Part shown: positions 21,629-31,427 of the stretch, in pieces | Layout: every line of letters begins with the position of its first letter | How positions within the stretch are numbered: position 1 is the first letter of the stretch | NCBI RefSeq assembly: GCF_034424525.1 | Contig: NZ_CP139979.1 | Location: 310,001-374,000 of the forward strand | Origin: Sphingobium yanoikuyae | Lineage (GTDB): Bacteria; Pseudomonadota; Alphaproteobacteria; Sphingomonadales; Sphingomonadaceae | Length of the DNA stretch: 64,000 nucleotides | Direction of reading: 5' to 3' | Notes under the pieces: model-generated | Database searches by the model: none | What the model saw: the letters and a program-made list of their open reading frames with translations, nothing else | Told to the model about the DNA's origin: nothing | Translations under genes and position numbers: made by a program

Positions 21629-22717
21629 ATGAACCAGATGACACGCCCCGAACCCGTCCCGGCCGCCATGCCCGATGCCACAGACTGCTGGACCGCCTTT
21701 CTGGCGCGTGATCGCCGGCAGGATGGCTGCTTCGTGGGAGCGGTGCTGACCACCGGCATCTATTGCAAGCACAGCTGCCCGGCCCGGCACCCGAAGCGCG
21801 AGAATATGATCTTCCTGCCCGACGGGGCGGCGGCCCGTGCGGCGGGCTTCCGTGCCTGCCTGCGCTGCCGGCCGGATGAGGTGGGGCGCGACCAGCAGGC
21901 GGTGGAGGCGGCGATCCGCCTGATCCGCGCGGCCGAAACGCCGCCCCGACTGGAGGAGATGGCCGACCATGTCGGCTATGCGCCGCATCATTTCCATCGC
22001 TTGTTCAAGCGGATCACCGGCCTGACCCCGGCCGCCTATGCCCGCGATCTGCGCGCTGAGCGGCTGAAGGCGGCACTGGCGACGCCCGGCCGCGTGACCG
22101 ATGCGATCTATGAGGCAGGCTATAACGCGCCGAGCCGCGCCTATGCCGATGCCGAACGGCATCTGGGCATGACGCCCAGCGCCTGGCGCGAGGGCGGGCG
22201 CGGCGTCGATATCCGCCATGTCGTGATCGGGACGAGCCTGGGCGCGCTGCTGGTCGCGGCGACCGAGCGCGGCCTGTGCCGCATCGCCTTCGAGGAAGGG
22301 GAGGCGGACCTGCGCCGCCGATACCCCAACGCGACTCTGTTGCCCTCGGACGCCGCGCTGGATCGCTGGGCGGCGGCAGTGGCGGCGCTGGTCGACAATC
22401 CGGGCGCCGACGCGGACCTGCCGACCGATGTCGGCGGCACCGCCTTTCAGCAGGCGGTCTGGGCCGCCTTGCGGGCGATCCCGGCGGGCGAGACGCGCAG
22501 CTATGGAGAAATCGCCGCGGCGATCGGCCGGCCGGGCGCCGTGCGCGCAGCGGGGACCGCCTGCGGCGACAATGGCCTGGCAATATTGGTGCCGTGTCAT
22601 CGTGTGCTGCGCAGCGACGGAAGCCTGGGCGGCTATGCCTATGGAGTCGACCGCAAGCGGAGCCTGCTAGAAGCGGAGCGCCGCGCGAAGATGACAGCGA
22701 AGGCAACAGGTGAATGA
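21629..22717 (+). CDS. ada: Ada: bifunctional methyl-phosphotriester regulator and O6-methylguanine methyltransferase
   Basis: 362 residues with all Ada parts in order. The N-terminal zinc domain has C46, C50, C77 and C80 (GIYCKHSCPAR ... ACLRC), C46 being the phosphotriester acceptor. An AraC-type helix-turn-helix follows (MADHVGYAPHHFHRLFKRIT), then the methyltransferase domain with the active-site PCHR at C323. It repairs alkylated DNA and, once methylated, activates the adaptive response, including its own gene. It is divergent from the protease gene. Confidence 0.96.
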   Translation: MNQMTRPEPVPAAMPDATDCWTAFLARDRRQDGCFVGAVLTTGIYCKHSCPARHPKRENMIFLPDGAAARAAGFRACLRCRPDEVGRDQQAVEAAIRLIRAAETPPRLEEMADHVGYAPHHFHRLFKRITGLTPAAYARDLRAERLKAALATPGRVTDAIYEAGYNAPSRAYADAERHLGMTPSAWREGGRGVDIRHVVIGTSLGALLVAATERGLCRIAFEEGEADLRRRYPNATLLPSDAALDRWAAAVAALVDNPGADADLPTDVGGTAFQQAVWAALRAIPAGETRSYGEIAAAIGRPGAVRAAGTACGDNGLAILVPCHRVLRSDGSLGGYAYGVDRKRSLLEAERRAKMTAKATGE

Positions 22718-22803
22718 TCCTTTCTCGATCCGCTTGCGTCACAATATTCTCGTAATTTAACTTTTGATTAACTATAGGCTCGCGCCTTCTTCGATGGGGG
22801 CGG

Positions 22804-23349
22804 GTGGGCTTGCGTAGTCTGTTATTCTGGCTGTTGCTGATGACACCGACCATGACAGTGGCCTTGCCGCTGGCGCGGCCGGTGGCGATGCCGATCGGCC
22901 CCGGCCCCGACCGGATGGCGGCCGGCGTGGCGCGCATGGTCGGATCCATCCTGGAATTTACCCGCTGGCCAACCGCGCGGCCGGTCGTGCGCATGTGCAT
23001 GGCCGGTGTCGTCGCCCATGGCGACCAGTTGGATGAGATCAGCCTGACGAACGGGGCGCGGATCGCCACGGTGGCGCTGGCCGCCGACGAGGCCGCGCCG
23101 GCCGCGCGGTGCGATGCGCTTTATCTCGGAAGCCTGGACGCGGTGGTGCGCCAGCGGCTGATCGCGGCAGTGCGCGGCAATCCGGTGGTGACCATCGCGG
23201 AGGATGATCGCGACTGTGCGGGTGGGGCGATGTTCTGCCTGTTGTTCGCGCCGCAGACCCTGTCCTTCCAGCTCAACATCGATGCGGTGTCCCGATCCAC
23301 GGTGCGGATCGATCCGCGCGTGCTGCGCGTGGCGAAGGGGGGCTATTGA
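22804..23349 (+). CDS. yfiR: YfiR-family periplasmic repressor of a diguanylate cyclase
   Basis: 181 residues from GTG, with a hydrophobic export signal (LLFWLLLMTPTMTVALPL). The DUF4154/YfiR core is seen as VGSILEFTRWP, the CDALYLGSL region, a cysteine-containing AGGAMFCLLF, and LSFQLNIDAVSRSTVRID. In Pseudomonas, YfiR binds the periplasmic part of YfiN and keeps it off. The next gene encodes just such a cyclase and the one after it a YfiB-like lipoprotein, with overlapping or near-overlapping ends, so this is the first gene of a tripartite operon. Confidence 0.88.
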   Translation: MGLRSLLFWLLLMTPTMTVALPLARPVAMPIGPGPDRMAAGVARMVGSILEFTRWPTARPVVRMCMAGVVAHGDQLDEISLTNGARIATVALAADEAAPAARCDALYLGSLDAVVRQRLIAAVRGNPVVTIAEDDRDCAGGAMFCLLFAPQTLSFQLNIDAVSRSTVRIDPRVLRVAKGGY

Positions 23350-23351
23350 CC

Positions 23352-24572
23352 ATGGCCGAGCCAAGCCCGACCGCAATGCCGACCTTGCGTCAGTTGCTGG
23401 CGCGAGCGCATCTGCGCCTGATCCTGTTCGCCGTGTTGATGGCGGGGCTGACGCTGACGGTGACAGGTGTCACCGTCATTCGCGGCTATGCCGCGCGCAA
23501 CCTGACGCTGATCGCGCAGACCGTCGCCTATACGGTCGAGCCGGCCCTGCTGTTCGAGGATGTCGATGCGGCGCGGCGCGGGATCGCCACGGTGGCGGCA
23601 TCCGAAAGCGTGCGATCGGTCGAGCTGCATGATCGTGATGGACGGCTGATCGCGGCCTGGAACCGGCCCGATCGCGGCATGGCCGGCAACCTGTCCCGGA
23701 TCGTGGACGCGCTGTTCTGGCCCAGCCCGGTGCGGGTGCCGGTTCATCATGGGCCGGTCGTCGTGGCCGAAGTGCAGGTGTTCGGCGATGCCGGAGGGCT
23801 GGGGCGCTATATCCTGTCGGGGGTGGCCACTGCGCTCGCCTGCCTGGGGCTGACCATCGTCGCGACCCAGTTGCTGGCGCGGCGGTTGCAGCGCGACGTG
23901 ACGGGACCATTGGCCCATATTGCGCAAGTCGCCCATGCAGTTCGCACTGACCGCCAGTTCGATCGGCGCGTGCCGGTCGCCGGCATTCATGAGGTCGATC
24001 AGTTCGCGCGCGATTTCAATGCGCTGCTGGATGAACTGGACGAATGGCACACCGGCATTTTGAACGAGAATCGTATCCTGGAGCGCCAGGCGACGCGCGA
24101 TCCGCTGACCGGCCTTGGCAATCGTGCGATGTTCGAGCGAGAGCTGGCGGCGACCATGGCGCAGGCCGATGCAGGCGACACATCCTTCGCGGTCATCTAT
24201 GTCGATGTGAACCGGTTCAAGCAGGTCAATGACAGCCATGGCCATGATGCCGGCGATGTCATGCTGATCGTCATCGCCGCGCGGCTGCGGATGGCCTTGC
24301 GGCCGGGCGACATGGCCTTCCGTCTGGGCGGCGACGAATTTGCGCTGATCCTGGCGGCCGGGGCGACCCGATCCGAGGCCGATCAGATGTCGGCGCAGAT
24401 CGGGACCAGCATGACCCAGCCGATCATGTTGCCGAGCGGCGTCAGTATCCGATCCTCGCTGAGCATCGGCAGCGCTCTCTATCCACAGGACAGTGTCGAT
24501 CCGCGCGCGCTGCTGCGCCATGCCGACGCGGCCATGTATGCGGCCAAGGCGCGGAGCGACGGCAGGAATTGA
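23352..24572 (+). CDS. yfiN: YfiN-type membrane diguanylate cyclase
   Basis: 406 residues from ATG 23352 (a TTG two codons earlier overlaps the yfiR stop). Order: transmembrane helix (LILFAVLMAGLTLTVTGV), periplasmic CHASE8-like sensor, second helix (YILSGVATALACLGLTIVA), HAMP (LARRLQRDVTGPLAHIAQV), and a GGDEF domain with an intact GGDEF at 326-330. It makes c-di-GMP from two GTP. YfiR should inhibit it and YfiB should release it upon envelope stress. Confidence 0.93.
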   Translation: MAEPSPTAMPTLRQLLARAHLRLILFAVLMAGLTLTVTGVTVIRGYAARNLTLIAQTVAYTVEPALLFEDVDAARRGIATVAASESVRSVELHDRDGRLIAAWNRPDRGMAGNLSRIVDALFWPSPVRVPVHHGPVVVAEVQVFGDAGGLGRYILSGVATALACLGLTIVATQLLARRLQRDVTGPLAHIAQVAHAVRTDRQFDRRVPVAGIHEVDQFARDFNALLDELDEWHTGILNENRILERQATRDPLTGLGNRAMFERELAATMAQADAGDTSFAVIYVDVNRFKQVNDSHGHDAGDVMLIVIAARLRMALRPGDMAFRLGGDEFALILAAGATRSEADQMSAQIGTSMTQPIMLPSGVSIRSSLSIGSALYPQDSVDPRALLRHADAAMYAAKARSDGRN

Positions 24573-25078
24573 TGATGAGGAACAATATGCGAAAGCTTCT
24601 TTCCCTCCTGGCGCTGACGCTGCTGGCAGCCTGTCAGACGGTGCAGCCGAATGATGGCTTCACCGAAGCACAGAAGACGGTGTTGCGCGCCAATGGCTTC
24701 CAGCCGGTGGGCAGCAACTGGGAATTCGGCATGGCCGACCGGCTGTTGTTCTCGACCGACCAGAGTGTGCTGATCCCGGCGCAGCGCGATGTGATCAGCC
24801 GGATCGCGAGCGCGCTGGTCGCCGTCGAAGTGCGCGGCGCCAAGGTGGAGGGGCATACCGACAATACCGGCACGGCTGCCTATAATGAGCAATTGTCGCA
24901 GAAGCGGGCACAGGCTGTGGCCGATGCGCTGGCGGCGGGTGGCATGGCGTCGGCGGCGCTGCATCCGGTGGGCATGGGGTTGCGGGCGCCGGTCGCGAGC
25001 AATGACAGCGAGGTCGGCCGTCAGGAAAACCGCCGCGTGGTCATCATTGTCGCACCAGGCGATGCGATGCCGCTTTAA
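24572..25078 (+). CDS. yfiB: YfiB-type OmpA-domain lipoprotein
   Basis: 168 residues. The lipobox LLAAC lies after a short signal peptide. The OmpA-like peptidoglycan-binding domain is intact, with VEVRGAKVEGHTDNTGTAAY, LSQKRAQAVADALAAGG and a terminal ENRRVVIIV. The ATG overlaps the yfiN stop (ATGA). In the known system, outer-membrane YfiB sequesters YfiR and thereby switches YfiN on. Confidence 0.92.
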   Translation: MMRNNMRKLLSLLALTLLAACQTVQPNDGFTEAQKTVLRANGFQPVGSNWEFGMADRLLFSTDQSVLIPAQRDVISRIASALVAVEVRGAKVEGHTDNTGTAAYNEQLSQKRAQAVADALAAGGMASAALHPVGMGLRAPVASNDSEVGRQENRRVVIIVAPGDAMPL

Positions 25079-25163
25079 CGGCGGATCGGCTCGAAATCCT
25101 TCACCCGCGCCATGACGGTGGCGCTACGCGTCCCCGCTTGAGCTGAATGGTCCGAATGAGGCT

Positions 25164-25838
25164 TCAGGGACGCATGTTAAGGAAGCGCAGCAGGCTGCTG
25201 ATCCATAGGTCGGCCCCCCGATCCGGATGGATATGATGGTCGCCCAAATTGGGGTTTTTCAGATCATCCCGGATAAGCCGGGTTTGAGGGTCCAACATTA
25301 GTTCTGCGATATCGAGAAAATCAATGCCTCTCGCGCGGCACCCCTGTTGCAATCTGTCATTATAGGTCAGTGTCAGATCCGTCCGCTCGCGTTGGGTCGC
25401 CTGGACTTCTTGCCGCAGGATATGAACCTCGCCCATTGTTGCAGGATTGTCGTCGATCGTCGGCAGAGTAGCGGACGTTACGATCTGTCGACAATAACCT
25501 GCGCTCTGCATTTCAGACAGGAAATTGAGGTAGGCGGCGAGGGAAGCATCGAGTTGTTGCTGAACCGACTCGCCGTGGCGTTGTGCCCTGACCCAGATCA
25601 CAAAACCGCAATCCACCTCCCCAATCTGAAAAACTGGTATGCAATCCGGTCGAAAGGGGAGCAGCACATCGCGGAATCGTTGCAGCGCCTGGGTCTTTGA
25701 TTTGGGATGTCGCAATCCGACGGCTGTTGCTCCCGGCACTTGGACGATGCGGCAGTCATAGCCGCGGAGTCGCCCCTCGGTGATTGGCTTCGCCAAACAG
25801 TTCATGTGGCTATCCCCCAGAAACAACAATTCTGTCAT
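25164..25838 (-). CDS. SGNH/GDSL-hydrolase-like protein
   Basis: 224 residues, cytoplasmic. The opening LLFLGDSHMNCL carries a GDS block with the candidate nucleophile Ser, an Asn/Asp block appears at FQIGEVDCG, and DHHIHPDRG near the C-terminus fits the D-x-x-H catalytic pair. Its base composition is visibly lower in GC than the priA and yfi genes on both sides, suggesting later acquisition. The substrate is unknown; relatives act on acyl groups of polysaccharides or lipids. Confidence 0.7.
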   Translation of the reverse strand: MTELLFLGDSHMNCLAKPITEGRLRGYDCRIVQVPGATAVGLRHPKSKTQALQRFRDVLLPFRPDCIPVFQIGEVDCGFVIWVRAQRHGESVQQQLDASLAAYLNFLSEMQSAGYCRQIVTSATLPTIDDNPATMGEVHILRQEVQATQRERTDLTLTYNDRLQQGCRARGIDFLDIAELMLDPQTRLIRDDLKNPNLGDHHIHPDRGADLWISSLLRFLNMRP

Positions 25839-25883
25839 ACGGTTCCCGTCGTGTCGCGTGCCATGGTTGGCTCCGTAAATTTC

Positions 25884-28052
25884 CTACATGAAGCTGTAGG
25901 GGTCGACGTCCACCGCGACGCGGGTGGTCGATTTCCATACCAGATTACCCAGCCATTCGCGGATCACCGACTGGATGTCGACCTGGCGCGTGGCATGGAT
26001 CAGCAGCCGGTGGCGATGGCGGCCGCGCAGCACGGAAAGGGGGGCAGGGGCGGGGCCATAGACGCGCATGCCCTCCACCTGCGGCGCCGACTTGCCGATC
26101 AGTCGCGCGGTCTGCGCGGCTTCGTCGCTGTCCTCACTGGAGATGATGATCGCGGCGAAGCGGCCGAAGGGCGGGGCATTGGCGCGGCGGCGATTTTCGG
26201 TCTCGATCAGATAGAAACGCTCGCTGTCGCCGGCGATCAGCGCCTGGATCACCTCCGCATCGGGCATGCGGGTCTGGATGAAGACATGGCCCGGCTTTTC
26301 GCCGCGCCCGGCGCGCCCGGCGACCTGCATGATCTGCTGGAAGGTGCGTTCGGACGCGCGCAGATCGCCGCCCTCCAGCCCCAGGTCCGCGTCGATCACG
26401 CCGACCAGGGTCAGGTTCGGGAAATGATAGCCCTTGGTGATGAGCTGGGTGCCGACGATGATGTCGATGTCCCCAGCCTCGACCGACTTCACGAAATCGG
26501 CGGCGCGGGCGGGCGAGTGCAGCGTGTCCGACGTGGCGATGGCAACCCGCGCCTGTGGCCACAGCGCCTTCACCTCGTCGGCGATGCGCTCGACGCCGGG
26601 GCCGCAGGCGACCAGGCTGTCCTCTTCCTTGCATTCGGGGCAGAAGCGCGGCGCCGGGATGACATGGCCGCAATGATGGCAGGCCAGCCGCTTGGTCAGC
26701 CGATGCTCGACCATCCAGCTGGTGCAATTGGGGCATTGGAAGCGATAGCCGCAATGGCGGCACAGCGTCAGCGGCGCATAGCCGCGCCGGTTGAGGAAGA
26801 GCAGGCTCTGCTCGCCCTTGGCCAGCACTTCCTCCATCGCCACCACCAGCGGCGGCGCGATCCAGCGACCGCGCTCGGGCGGATCGGTCAGCAGGTTGAT
26901 GCCCTCGATATCGGGCATCTGCGCGCCGCCGAAACGGGCGGGCAGCTTGATCTCGCGATAACGGCCGAGATCGACCTGGTGCCGTGTCTCGATCGCGGGA
27001 GTGGCGGAGGCCAGAACGACCGGGAAATGTTCGATGAGGCCCCGCATCACCGCGACGTCGCGGGCGTGATAATGGACGCCTTCCTCCTGCTTGAAGCTCG
27101 CTTCATGCGCCTCGTCGACGACGATCAGGCCCAGATTGGGGTAGGGCAGGAACAGGGCGGATCGGGCACCGACGACGACGCGGGCCTCGCCCGCCGCGAT
27201 CGCGCGCCAGGCGCGGCGGCGTTCGCTTTGGCGCAGGCCGCTATGCCAGTTGACCGGGACCGTGCCGAAGCGTTTTTCGAACCGTTCAAGAAAGGGTTCG
27301 GTCAGGGCGATTTCGGGCAGCAGCACCAGGGTCTGCTTGCCGGCGCGGATGGCCGCGGCGATCGCCTCGAAATAGACTTCGGTCTTGCCCGATCCGGTGA
27401 CGCCGTCGAGCAGGAAGGGGGCGAATTCATGGGCACGCACTGCGTCCGCCATGTCGGTCGCGGCCGCCATCTGCTGGTCGGACAGGGCCGGCGGCGCGTG
27501 GGCCGGGTCGGGCTCGGGGAAGGGGGTGTCGACGCTGACCTCGATTGGCTCGAACGCGCCGGCCTTCACCAGACCGCGGATCACCGTATCGCTGACCCCG
27601 CCGATCATCGCCAGTTCGCGCACCAGCCCCTGCCGGTCGCCGATCCGCTCCATCGCCTGGGTCCGCTGTTCGGTCATGCGATCGGGCAGCTGGCCGGTGG
27701 CACGATATTCGATGACGGTCCGGGTGCCCTCCAGCGCGGACATCGACGCCAGTGCCATGCGCAGCACGGCGGCCGGCGGGGCGAGATAATAGTCGGCGGT
27801 CCATTCGATCAGCCGGCGCAGCGTTTCAGGCAGCGGTGGCGCGTCCAGCACTTCCAGCAGGTTGCGCAGCCGGTTGTCGCCGACCGTCTCGACATCCGGA
27901 AAGGACTCCTCGTCCCAGACCACACCGACCAGCTGGCGCGGGCCCAGCGGGGCGACCACGATGCTGCCCGGCCTGGCCGTCATGCCATGGGGGATGCGAT
28001 AGTCGAGCGGGCCGAGGGCGGCATTGAGCAGGAGGACACGGGCGCGGGCCAT
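25884..28052 (-). CDS. priA: Primosomal replication restart helicase PriA
   Basis: 722 residues. The helicase core has Walker [17 protein letters not shown], the DEAH box [10 protein letters not shown] and FLNRRGYAP. The zinc domain has paired cysteines [13 protein letters not shown] and CHHCGH ... CPEC. It recognises stalled forks and reloads DnaB; 3' to 5' helicase. It is a single gene, 38 bases from the next gene on the same strand. Confidence 0.97.
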   Translation of the reverse strand: MARARVLLLNAALGPLDYRIPHGMTARPGSIVVAPLGPRQLVGVVWDEESFPDVETVGDNRLRNLLEVLDAPPLPETLRRLIEWTADYYLAPPAAVLRMALASMSALEGTRTVIEYRATGQLPDRMTEQRTQAMERIGDRQGLVRELAMIGGVSDTVIRGLVKAGAFEPIEVSVDTPFPEPDPAHAPPALSDQQMAAATDMADAVRAHEFAPFLLDGVTGSGKTEVYFEAIAAAIRAGKQTLVLLPEIALTEPFLERFEKRFGTVPVNWHSGLRQSERRRAWRAIAAGEARVVVGARSALFLPYPNLGLIVVDEAHEASFKQEEGVHYHARDVAVMRGLIEHFPVVLASATPAIETRHQVDLGRYREIKLPARFGGAQMPDIEGINLLTDPPERGRWIAPPLVVAMEEVLAKGEQSLLFLNRRGYAPLTLCRHCGYRFQCPNCTSWMVEHRLTKRLACHHCGHVIPAPRFCPECKEEDSLVACGPGVERIADEVKALWPQARVAIATSDTLHSPARAADFVKSVEAGDIDIIVGTQLITKGYHFPNLTLVGVIDADLGLEGGDLRASERTFQQIMQVAGRAGRGEKPGHVFIQTRMPDAEVIQALIAGDSERFYLIETENRRRANAPPFGRFAAIIISSEDSDEAAQTARLIGKSAPQVEGMRVYGPAPAPLSVLRGRHRHRLLIHATRQVDIQSVIREWLGNLVWKSTTRVAVDVDPYSFM

Positions 28053-28090
28053 GCAGCGTCCTTAACCGCTCTTGCCGTTCTGGCAAATCG

Positions 28091-28741
28091 TCAGAGCCGC
28101 CAGGCGATCGCCAGCCAGGGGACATGGACGACCTCATCGGGGCGGTCGTCGGGAAAACTATGCTGGCGCATATAGCTGAGCTGGATGCCGAGCCGCGGCG
28201 TCAGCACATGACGCAGGCCGATCAGCTGCCGCGTGGTCACAAGTTCGCTGTCCTGGACCGCGCTTGGCTTGTGCAGTTCGAAGAAAAATTCGGCGGAGGT
28301 CAGGAGGAACCATTTCCGCTGCTTTTCCAGCGGGATGTCGATCTGGATACGTTCGCGCAGGCGCCAGGCCGGGCGCGCGGCGCTGTCGATATAGCGCTGT
28401 TCCAGCCGGGTGCGGCTCTGCAGCACGCCCAGGTCGATGATCAGTTGCTGGTGAAAGCGCATTTCCTTCTGCCTTCGGCTGGTAACGAAGGCGAAGCCGC
28501 CGCCCAGCTGCACGCCGTCGGCAATCCGATGGTCCAGGGTGATCCGTTGCAGCAGCTGGTCATCGGCCGGCCGCAGGCGATAGCTTGTTTCGATGCCGAT
28601 GCGATCATTGTCGTCAATCTGCGCGACGCCGCCAGCGCTGATCCAGGTCTGCGCCTCCTGATCCGCAGCGCGGGCAGGAAAGGGCAGGACGAGCATGGCG
28701 AGGGCGGTCAGGCAAATATATGCGCGCATCGCAAACTTCAT
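28091..28741 (-). CDS. DUF2490 family exported barrel-like protein
   Basis: 216 residues from ATG 28741 (GGGGAG upstream). A signal peptide ([17 protein letters not shown]) is followed by the DUF2490 pattern [29 protein letters not shown] and [13 protein letters not shown]. Charged strands of this type are predicted to form a small outer-membrane barrel; the function is unknown. It is divergent from the aldolase gene. Confidence 0.82.
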   Translation of the reverse strand: MKFAMRAYICLTALAMLVLPFPARAADQEAQTWISAGGVAQIDDNDRIGIETSYRLRPADDQLLQRITLDHRIADGVQLGGGFAFVTSRRQKEMRFHQQLIIDLGVLQSRTRLEQRYIDSAARPAWRLRERIQIDIPLEKQRKWFLLTSAEFFFELHKPSAVQDSELVTTRQLIGLRHVLTPRLGIQLSYMRQHSFPDDRPDEVVHVPWLAIAWRL

Positions 28742-28870
28742 GGCCGCTCCCCTGTCGCGGAAGAGGTAGAAGGCGGCGGGGGCCAAGGCAATCGCCGTTC
28801 GCCCCGATGGCCAATCCATCGGCCAGCCGCTAAAGGGAGCCGATTCGCGAATCCTGCCCCGGAGCATCCC

Positions 28871-29524
28871 ATGAAATTCTTCGTCGACACCGCCGACATT
28901 GCCGAAATCCGTGACCTGGCCGCCACCGGCCTGCTGGACGGCGTCACCACCAACCCGTCGCTGATCCACAAGTCGGGCCGCAAGTTCCTGGAAGTGATCG
29001 AGGAAATCTGCGGCGTCGTGGACGGCCCGGTATCAGCCGAAGTCGTCGCGCTCGACCATGAGACGATGATGAAGGAAGCCGCGGTCCTGCGGAAGATCGC
29101 TCCCAATGTCTGCATCAAGGTGCCGCTGACCATCGACGGCCTCAAGACCTGCAAGGCGCTGACCGACGATGGCGTGATGGTGAACGTCACCCTCTGCTTC
29201 TCGGCCAACCAGGCGCTGCTCGCGGCCAAGGCCGGCGCCAGCTTCATCTCGCCCTTCGTCGGCCGTCATGACGATAATGGCTTCGACGGCATGCAGCTGA
29301 TCGAAGACATCCGCCTGATCTATGACAATTACGCGTTCGACACCGAAATCCTGGTCGCGTCGGTCCGTCACCCGATCCACGTGCTCGACAGCGCCAAGAT
29401 CGGCGCGGACGTGATGACCGCGCCGCCGGCCGTCATCAAGGCACTGTTCAACCATGTGCTGACCGACAAGGGCATTGCCGGCTTCATGTCGGACTGGGCC
29501 AAGACCGGCCAGTCGATCCTCTAA
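28871..29524 (+). CDS. fsa: Fructose-6-phosphate aldolase / small transaldolase
   Basis: 217 residues, the length of the FSA/TalC subfamily. [32 protein letters not shown] and the Schiff-base lysine in [14 protein letters not shown] are seen, plus [19 protein letters not shown] and [10 protein letters not shown]. It is a cytoplasmic TIM barrel, catalysing either transaldolase or fructose-6-phosphate aldolase chemistry; the two cannot be separated by eye. GGAGC precedes the ATG. Confidence 0.93.
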   Translation: MKFFVDTADIAEIRDLAATGLLDGVTTNPSLIHKSGRKFLEVIEEICGVVDGPVSAEVVALDHETMMKEAAVLRKIAPNVCIKVPLTIDGLKTCKALTDDGVMVNVTLCFSANQALLAAKAGASFISPFVGRHDDNGFDGMQLIEDIRLIYDNYAFDTEILVASVRHPIHVLDSAKIGADVMTAPPAVIKALFNHVLTDKGIAGFMSDWAKTGQSIL

Positions 29525-29533
29525 GCGACATTG

Positions 29534-29564
29534 CCGGCGGGCGGGCGATCGGCCTGCCCGCCGG
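29534..29564 (+). terminator. Hairpin after the aldolase gene
   Basis: The 13-base arms at 29534-29546 and 29552-29564 pair with one G-T wobble across a GATCG loop, 10 bases after the stop. There is no T-tract. Confidence 0.5.
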
Positions 29565-29610
29565 AACTCCTGCCGCCGCCCGGCCATTGTCTCCGCACAA
29601 GGAGGTGGCC

Positions 29611-29937
29611 ATGTTCGTTGCGGTCTATTGGTGGCGCGTCCACCCCGGCAAGGAAGAGCAGTTCCGCGCCGCCTGGCGCCGCGGCACCGACCTCATCCGT
29701 GAAAAATATGGCAGCTATGGATCGCGCCTGCACCGCGATGCGGACGGGCGGTTCGTGGGCTATGCCGAATGGCCGGACGAGGCGACCTGGCGCGCGGCCT
29801 TCGATGCGAAGATGGTCTATGACGACCCGGCAACCCGCGCCGCCTTTGTCGACGCGATCGCCGAAGTGCCGGCGGATGCCGATCCGATCTTTACCATGAC
29901 GGTCACAGACGACCTGCTGGTGCGTGCGACGAGCTGA
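29611..29937 (+). CDS. ABM-fold (antibiotic biosynthesis monooxygenase-like) protein
   Basis: 108 residues from ATG 29611, which has AAGGAGG at the right distance. MFVAVYWWRVHPGKEEQFRA, then GSYGSRLHRDADGRFVGYAE and WRAAFDA fit the dimeric ferredoxin-like ABM fold. Members range from quinol monooxygenases to proteins of no known activity. It stands alone between the aldolase and a GGDEF gene. Confidence 0.78.
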   Translation: MFVAVYWWRVHPGKEEQFRAAWRRGTDLIREKYGSYGSRLHRDADGRFVGYAEWPDEATWRAAFDAKMVYDDPATRAAFVDAIAEVPADADPIFTMTVTDDLLVRATS

Positions 29938-29994
29938 GCCGGGCGGGAACCTTTTGTTCAGCATATTCGGATAGATAACACGCTCCTTTCCCCG

Positions 29995-31215
29995 ATGAAC
30001 CTGTCCATGCCGATCGACGCCGTCACCATGCTGCTCATGACCCAGGCCATCGCCCTTGTTGCGGCGCTGGTGCTGGCTGCCGAATGGCGTCTGGCAAAGG
30101 TGCGCTCGCTCGCCTGGTGGAGTGCGGGATTCGCGACCATCGTGGTGGGCAGCGGCATGTCGGTGCTGCGCACGGTGGACAGCTTCCTTCTCTATGTCTG
30201 GTTGGCCAATGGCCTGCTGGTGGTGGCGCATCTGTTGTTCGCCAAGGGGGCGGCGGCCTTTGCCGGGCGACGCCTCCCTGGCATCTGGCTCGGCGTGCTG
30301 CTGGTCTGGGTGGCGCTGCTGGGCACCGATCCGGCAAATGACCGCACCGCCCTGTTCGGCCTCGTCAATTCGGCGCTGGTCGCGATCCTGTCGCTCAAGG
30401 CCGCGTCCCTCCTGCTCTCGCTCCGCCGCACCAGCGAAGTGCGCGATGCGGTGCGGCTGGGGCATATTTTCCTTGGCCATGGCATCTTCTACCTCGCCAA
30501 GTCGGGGCTGATCTTCATGCCGGGCCTTTTCGTCAGCCTGGTCGGCTTCAAGGGGCTGCTGATCAAGGCGTCGCTCTATGAGGGCATATTGGTCGAGGTG
30601 TCGCTGGCGCTGCTGATGCTGGCGGCGGTGCGTCACCGGCGCGAACGGCAGATCACCGCGCTGGCCGAGCGGGATTCGCTGACCGGGGCCTATAATCGCC
30701 GCGCGTTCGAGGCGAAGGCGGCAGCCGGGATGGCGCTGGCGCGGCGGGCCGGCCAGCCGGTGGCGCTGCTGCTGTGCGACGTCGATCATTTCAAGGCGGT
30801 CAATGACGGCTTCGGCCATGCAACCGGCGACCGGCTGCTGTCGGGACTGGCTGCAATATTGACGGATTGCGTGCCCGCCGATGCACTGGTGGCGCGGCTG
30901 GGCGGTGACGAGTTTGCCGTTCTGCTGTTCGGTCTTCCGCCCGAAAATCTGCCGGCGCTCGGTCGCCGCATCTGCCATCGTTTTGCGCAGAGCGGGGCGG
31001 GTGTCGCCGGGGCGAGTCTGCAAGTGTCGACCAGCATCGGGGCGGCGGCAAGCATCACGGGCACGGAGGAACTGCCGCACCTGTTCGATCGGGCAGACCG
31101 CGCGCTCTATGACGCCAAGCGCAAGGGGCGCGATCGCATGTCGGTTGAATCGGGCGTGGATCTGAGCGTCGCGACCCCGCCACTGCGCCTCGCCAAGGTG
31201 GCAAGTCGCGCCTGA
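29995..31215 (+). CDS. Membrane diguanylate cyclase with six-helix N-terminus
   Basis: 406 residues. About six hydrophobic helices (residues 5-210) without a recognisable periplasmic sensor are followed by a GGDEF domain starting ALAERDSLTGAYNRRAFEAK, with an intact signature RLGGDEFAVLLFG and NDGFGHATGDRLL. It should make c-di-GMP in response to a membrane-borne cue. It is not linked to the yfi operon. A TGA at 31213 ends it 25 bases before the mobile element. Confidence 0.92.
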   Translation: MNLSMPIDAVTMLLMTQAIALVAALVLAAEWRLAKVRSLAWWSAGFATIVVGSGMSVLRTVDSFLLYVWLANGLLVVAHLLFAKGAAAFAGRRLPGIWLGVLLVWVALLGTDPANDRTALFGLVNSALVAILSLKAASLLLSLRRTSEVRDAVRLGHIFLGHGIFYLAKSGLIFMPGLFVSLVGFKGLLIKASLYEGILVEVSLALLMLAAVRHRRERQITALAERDSLTGAYNRRAFEAKAAAGMALARRAGQPVALLLCDVDHFKAVNDGFGHATGDRLLSGLAAILTDCVPADALVARLGGDEFAVLLFGLPPENLPALGRRICHRFAQSGAGVAGASLQVSTSIGAAASITGTEELPHLFDRADRALYDAKRKGRDRMSVESGVDLSVATPPLRLAKVASRA

Positions 31216-31240
31216 TTGGCGACCCCGAGTTATCTTTTCG

Positions 31241-31366
31241 TGTCGGTTGTCAGGAAGTCTGATCCTGGCACCCACGCATTTCGGCACTTTTGTCACCAGA
31301 GGATCACGGCTGATTTTCAACCTCTGCTCCTCTGAAGCGGGTTTTGTGTCAACCTCTGCTCCGACC
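31241..31366 (+). repeat. Left copy of a ~126-bp direct repeat (transposon left end)
   Basis: It matches 32619-32746 over its whole length with scattered substitutions. The identical core AGAGGATCACGGCTGATTTT sits in the middle of both copies. It contains the 25-base end sequence plus two TCTGCTCC-type subterminal motifs. Confidence 0.85.
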
Positions 31367-31427
31367 GCAATGGGGTAGATGCAGTTTGGTGTCGATGGGC
31401 GTATCGTTAGTAGTGGCAGCTCATTGT

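Noticed and set aside
25707..28175. 822-codon plus-strand frame opposite priA
   Set aside because: Shadow of priA; composition is typical of antisense reading.
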